From Adlercreutzia sp. ZJ304 (lineage in GTDB: Bacteria; Actinomycetota; Coriobacteriia; Coriobacteriales; Eggerthellaceae): a stretch of DNA of 64,000 bases. Under the pieces are notes generated by a model. It saw only the letters and a list, made by a program, of their open reading frames with translations. It did not search any database and was not told the DNA's origin. Of the stretch, positions 60,865-64,000 are shown in pieces. Positions within the stretch are counted from its first letter, which is position 1. Each line of letters opens with the position of its first letter. The translations under genes were made by a program, and so were the position numbers. The stretch lies in NCBI RefSeq assembly GCF_011039075.1, contig NZ_JAAKEG010000001.1, positions 62,001 to 126,000 on the forward strand. The letters are read 5' to 3'.

Positions 60865-61188
60865 ATAACTCAAGAATCAGTACTTAACGCATAACGGACA
60901 TATTGAGCTTCAAGAAGTCCTAACCTAAACAAAAGCTTTTGAGAAGATTTGGTTAGCATTCAAATATTCTAAGTGAACAAAATCCATACTTTTTGAATCA
61001 TAACCCTATATTCGCGTCAAAGCACGTCGTATCGACATTGCCGATTGCTTTGAAATTTCGGTATTAAGACTTCGTGTTAGTATACAAATCAACAAAGCGT
61101 TCGAGTGACGAGTATTTCACTTAAATCGGGCGCTTTAGTTTTTATATGAATAGAGCATTGGTATCTAGGGTTATAAGGTTACATCGTA
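60865..61188. other. Gap with terminator-like hairpin
   Basis: No gene. AAAGCG (61094-61099) and CGCTTT (61131-61136), with a further AGTGA/CACT pair inside, form a hairpin followed by AGTTTTTTAT on the plus strand. It lies upstream of the MmcQ gene, so it might end a small transcript or attenuate that gene; no clear promoter or ORF for it was found. Confidence 0.4.
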
Positions 61189-61545
61189 ATGAATAAAGAT
61201 CGGTTAATTGCATGGATCCAAAAAACATATAACGTTGAGCCTGAGTATCTTTGGAGAAAGTATCCAAACTATGCGGTATTTCGCCACGGGCACAATGGAA
61301 AATGGTTTGCGCTTGTTATGGATGTTGAAAAATCGAAGCTAGGATTAGCAGGAACGGGCAAGGTAGACATACTTGATGTAAAAGAAGACCCGGGGCTTGT
61401 AATTGAAATGGTAAAGCATTCAAGTTTCTATCCTGCCTACCACATGAACAAAGAAAACTGGATATCAGTTGCTTTGGATGGCACCATAGACGATGACAAG
61501 ATAGCATCAATGGTGAAGACAAGCTACGCGCTTACTTCTAAATAA
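61189..61545 (+). CDS. MmcQ/YjbR family protein
   Basis: A 118-residue protein: KYPNYAVFRHGHNGKWFALV, MDVEKSKLG, VKEDPGLVIEM, SFYPAYHMNKENWISVALDG. This matches the MmcQ/YjbR family, whose CyaY-like fold may bind DNA. No partner in context. ATG at 61189, weak ribosome site (GGTTACATCGTA upstream). Confidence 0.9.
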   Translation: MNKDRLIAWIQKTYNVEPEYLWRKYPNYAVFRHGHNGKWFALVMDVEKSKLGLAGTGKVDILDVKEDPGLVIEMVKHSSFYPAYHMNKENWISVALDGTIDDDKIASMVKTSYALTSK

Positions 61546-61738
61546 AAAGCTTCCTAGTAAAGTAGCAGATCTTCAATGACTTTAGATTCTGTTTCCTTGT
61601 AATTGTGTTGCCAATCACGTTTGTGATTTCTGTCGGCACGACGAGCTGTCAGGTGGGCGATGGTGGTTTGAGTCGTTCTTAATGCCAAAACCAAAGTCCT
61701 AGACAATTCGTTCGTGCCGACTTTAATTTATGGTGCCT

Positions 61739-63037
61739 CTACTTCTGGTTTGTCATAGAAGCTGGAGTAGGAGCCTCAGAGGTTGTGGACGGAGACTCTG
61801 GAATAGGATACGAAGAAACAGGCGACTTTGGAGTCGTAGTTTCCTGAATGGGGTCATCCGAATCTGAGGATTCCTTCGACTCTATATTGTCAGGAGAAAA
61901 ACGACGAGCGTTCCACATAGCCTGAATGATATAGCCGAGGACATATATGAATGAGGCAAGTGAAACAAGTGCGCCAAGGAAAGGAAGAATCGAAACAATT
62001 CCAAGCACGATGCCGCCAATGGCTGCAGCTCCGATGCGATTCATCTTGGGGAACACCAGACGCGATAGCGAAGCAGCTGCGAATGGAACTGCCACAATTG
62101 CCAGAACCACAAGCACAAGAAGCAATGCCAAAGCAATGGGGCTGGTAACGACGAAGCAAAGCAAGAGCACGAACAACAGTGGTGATACAAGAAGCGCAAT
62201 CGCGCCGGTGGCGAATACGTGTCCTGCATGGTTGCGCGTCATGGCAGTTGCACCTTCGACAGGACGACGGAAAAGCCATGCCAGCACAATAGCAAACAGA
62301 ATGGTTCCTACTAATCCTACGATTTTGAATAGCAGGTCTATGAATGTAGCGATTCCAAGCACTTCGCTTGCATCGACGGATGCGGCGGTGTCGGTTTCTT
62401 TCTCGTATTCAAGAGTGCCTATTTGAGCTGATTCAGAAACGATAGGCTCTATGCCCGATTCCGCATGGAGCGTGCCTGTTATGACGGCATTCGGACCTAT
62501 CTCTATAACATTGGCATATATCGAAGCGTCACCATTAATCGTTCCGTTTAGAACGACCTTACTGCCTGAAAAGAAGCCTGCTGCGGCGTTGCCCGCAAAA
62601 GAGATCGCAGACCCCGCGCAGTACACTCCGCCTTCTGCCGCACAGTTAACAAAATCTATGTTTTGTCCGGCAACCGTGAAGTTGTTGTGGGTAGACACGT
62701 TGGTGAATTTCAAGTTCATGCCAGCTGCACGAACGCTGCCGCCCGTTTTCGAGTCGGAAACACTTAGGTTCATGCCGGCAATAATGATATCTCCGCCAGT
62801 TTCGGTGGAAGTAAGGTCAAGGTCTTTGCCCGCCCAGTAGAAATCACGATCAATCTTGTTTTCTGGTAGGGAAGCATAGCCATCAGTACTAACGAATGTG
62901 TTCCCGGCACTATTCTTCATTTCATCAGGAGATACCGCCCATGCAGTTCCCGCAGTAGAGAATGCCAGCAGCATGGCAAAGATGACAGCCATCGCCGCAT
63001 TAGCGATTCCTCTGATTCTCAAACTGGTCTTTTCCAT
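61739..63037 (-). CDS. Polymer-forming (bactofilin-like) membrane protein
   Basis: A 432-residue protein. Signal peptide (about 1-34, ending AGTAWA), then about 170 residues of beta-helix-like repeats (DIIIAGMNLSV, SVRAAGMNLKF, NFTVAGQNIDF, INGDASIYANVIEIG) resembling polymer-forming cytoskeletal domains but exported, followed by about four to five membrane helices and a Ser/Pro/Glu-rich cytoplasmic or external tail. The ATG at 63037 follows AGAAGGG. It probably builds surface-exposed or membrane-linked filaments; function unknown. No operon partners. Confidence 0.82.
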   Translation of the reverse strand: MEKTSLRIRGIANAAMAVIFAMLLAFSTAGTAWAVSPDEMKNSAGNTFVSTDGYASLPENKIDRDFYWAGKDLDLTSTETGGDIIIAGMNLSVSDSKTGGSVRAAGMNLKFTNVSTHNNFTVAGQNIDFVNCAAEGGVYCAGSAISFAGNAAAGFFSGSKVVLNGTINGDASIYANVIEIGPNAVITGTLHAESGIEPIVSESAQIGTLEYEKETDTAASVDASEVLGIATFIDLLFKIVGLVGTILFAIVLAWLFRRPVEGATAMTRNHAGHVFATGAIALLVSPLLFVLLLCFVVTSPIALALLLVLVVLAIVAVPFAAASLSRLVFPKMNRIGAAAIGGIVLGIVSILPFLGALVSLASFIYVLGYIIQAMWNARRFSPDNIESKESSDSDDPIQETTTPKSPVSSYPIPESPSTTSEAPTPASMTNQK

Positions 63038-63224
63038 TGTATGGTCCCTTCTTGTTATGTTAAGGCGCTCAATTTGCCTTATTACTTTGAGTATTATTGC
63101 ACTTTCGCCATGATGATGCAGAATGCCCATGCAGCACCTTTGTAAAAGGTCAGTGATAATTCACTAGAGTCTAAACACCTTTGCCACTTTATTCAAAAAT
63201 AAGTTGAAGTCGAGCATTAGGAAC

Positions 63225-63539
63225 ATGAACATGGTCATATTTGCGGTGATTCTTCCGCTAATTGTCCTTGTAATGTTACAAGAACCGATATGGAGATTAT
63301 TTTTTCTCTTGGATCGGTGTTTTACTTCTGCGAGCCCTCGAACGGTAAGGAATCGTCTATCAGAAGGTATGCGCAATGTACCTCAAGAAGTCGCTCATAA
63401 TCCTGTTTTGGGTAGCTATAGCGGCAGCTCTGACTCCACCACTAGCCAAAATGAAAGGGAGCTAGAGCCGCAATTAGCACAGACCTCTTTAGAGGGGTCT
63501 GTCGATATCATTTTGCCAGCTGAATACTGCATCCGGTAG
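63225..63539 (+). CDS. Small membrane-anchored hypothetical protein
   Basis: About 104 residues from the ATG at 63225 (AGGAAC just ahead; ATG 63231 and TTG 63204 are alternatives). One N-terminal hydrophobic helix (MVIFAVILPLIVLVML), a basic stretch, then a polar Ser/Gln/Glu-rich tail. Not recognised. The reading frame is plausible but unsupported by homology. Confidence 0.45.
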   Translation: MNMVIFAVILPLIVLVMLQEPIWRLFFLLDRCFTSASPRTVRNRLSEGMRNVPQEVAHNPVLGSYSGSSDSTTSQNERELEPQLAQTSLEGSVDIILPAEYCIR

Positions 63540-63626
63540 AATGACCGTAAGGCTGCTGCCCTGATTGAGGAATTGCTTGATTTGAGTAACGGATGTTTCT
63601 TGGAAGAGTCGGATTAGGGGGTTGCT

Positions 63627-64000
63627 ATGTTGATGAGAGTGGTTCTTGTTTGTGGACCTTCTGGTTCGGGAAAATCCACCTACATTGCCGAAAACCTGTA
63701 CAGGGATGCGGTGGACGTTATTGATTTGTATCAGTTTCAGGAGATGAAGTCTTACCCCTCTGGTATTCATGGTGTTCTGATGGTTAGGCTGTCGTATGCT
63801 TTTCTGGAGGATGCGGTTGTTGCCGCTGTTCAGAAGCACATTCTGCTGGAAACGGAGAAGCGTCGTCAGCGTGCGCAGCAAGGCGGGGCTATCTCATCTC
63901 TTCCGGGAGGACTGGTCGTTATAGAGGGTACTTACGTCAAGGCTCGCCGCCGCGCCGACCTCATTCAGGATGTGAAGACGGTGTTTGATGGATACGAGGA
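63627..64000 (+). CDS. P-loop ATPase/kinase-like protein, 5' part
   Basis: ATG at 63627 with AGGGGG upstream opens a frame that stays open to the window end (124 codons). It begins MLMRVVLVCGPSGSGKSTYI, a Walker A motif of AAA or zeta-toxin-like kinases, followed by VDVIDLYQFQEMKSYPSG and GLVVIEGTYVKARRRADLIQ. The C-terminal part lies outside. AAA_33/uridine-kinase-like families are candidates. Confidence 0.8.
   Translation, partial: MLMRVVLVCGPSGSGKSTYIAENLYRDAVDVIDLYQFQEMKSYPSGIHGVLMVRLSYAFLEDAVVAAVQKHILLETEKRRQRAQQGGAISSLPGGLVVIEGTYVKARRRADLIQDVKTVFDGYE

Noticed and set aside
1-64000. CRISPR array, prophage or rRNA operon
   Set aside because: No regularly spaced repeats, no phage structural genes and no rRNA-like sequence were seen in the window.

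Overview
The window looks like a chromosomal segment of an anaerobic, Gram-positive, host-associated actinobacterium of the class Coriobacteriia, probably Eggerthellaceae or a relative, with modest G+C. The reasons are: the paired radical-SAM / DUF4130 DNA-metabolism genes; molybdopterin oxidoreductases paired with small 4Fe-4S proteins, MFS carriers and LysR regulators; a TAXI-type TRAP system; and frequent GTG/TTG starts with purine-rich ribosome sites. This placement rests on gene content, not on a marker-gene tree.

Layout. 1-1.5 kb: end of a radical SAM gene, an NlpC/P60 hydrolase and tRNA-Thr. 1.5-4.9 kb: a decayed accessory patch with a split HicB antitoxin gene, an inverted-repeat element, HTH-gene remnants, and a TetR regulator divergent from two HXXEE membrane proteins, the first damaged. 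4.9-17.4 kb: housekeeping (radical SAM pair, tmRNA, pyrE, smpB operon, L,D-transpeptidase, murI, rdgB, two tRNAs, thiamine salvage thiM / thiamine-binding / thiE). 17.4-28.7 kb: two molybdoenzyme loci, each with a catalytic subunit, a 4Fe-4S partner and a LysR gene, plus two MFS carriers. They differ in base composition, so they were probably acquired separately. 28.7-33.4 kb: accessory genes (ABC remnant, thioredoxin-like protein, DUF4143 ATPase, ABC-F protein between 17-bp direct repeats, tRNA-Gly). 33.7-41.6 kb: MFS, MOSC, then pstSCAB and a PhoB/PhoR-type two-component pair. 41.6-47.4 kb: SDR reductase, TRAP-TAXI importer with divergent LysR, rhodanese. 47.7-55.9 kb: argS, tRNA-His/Lys/CAT, rpsA, coaE, uvrB, recN. 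55.9-59.3 kb: a four-gene ECF importer under a leader-peptide attenuator. 59.3-64 kb: PEBP-like protein, yjdF gene with a structured leader, orphan RelB-like antitoxin, MmcQ/YjbR protein, a polymer-forming membrane protein and the start of a P-loop protein.

The most striking observations are two. (1) A complete transcription attenuator precedes the ECF operon: promoter, Shine-Dalgarno, short leader ORF with three consecutive Trp codons, an antiterminator segment complementary to the terminator's left arm and loop, and a terminator with a T-run. The first gene behind it encodes a TrpP-like S component, so regulation and protein family independently point to tryptophan uptake. (2) The phosphate-binding protein PstS appears circularly permuted: the half that is normally C-terminal comes first, and the protein ends where the normal N-terminal half would end. 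All of this is from reading the sequence; no database search was run.
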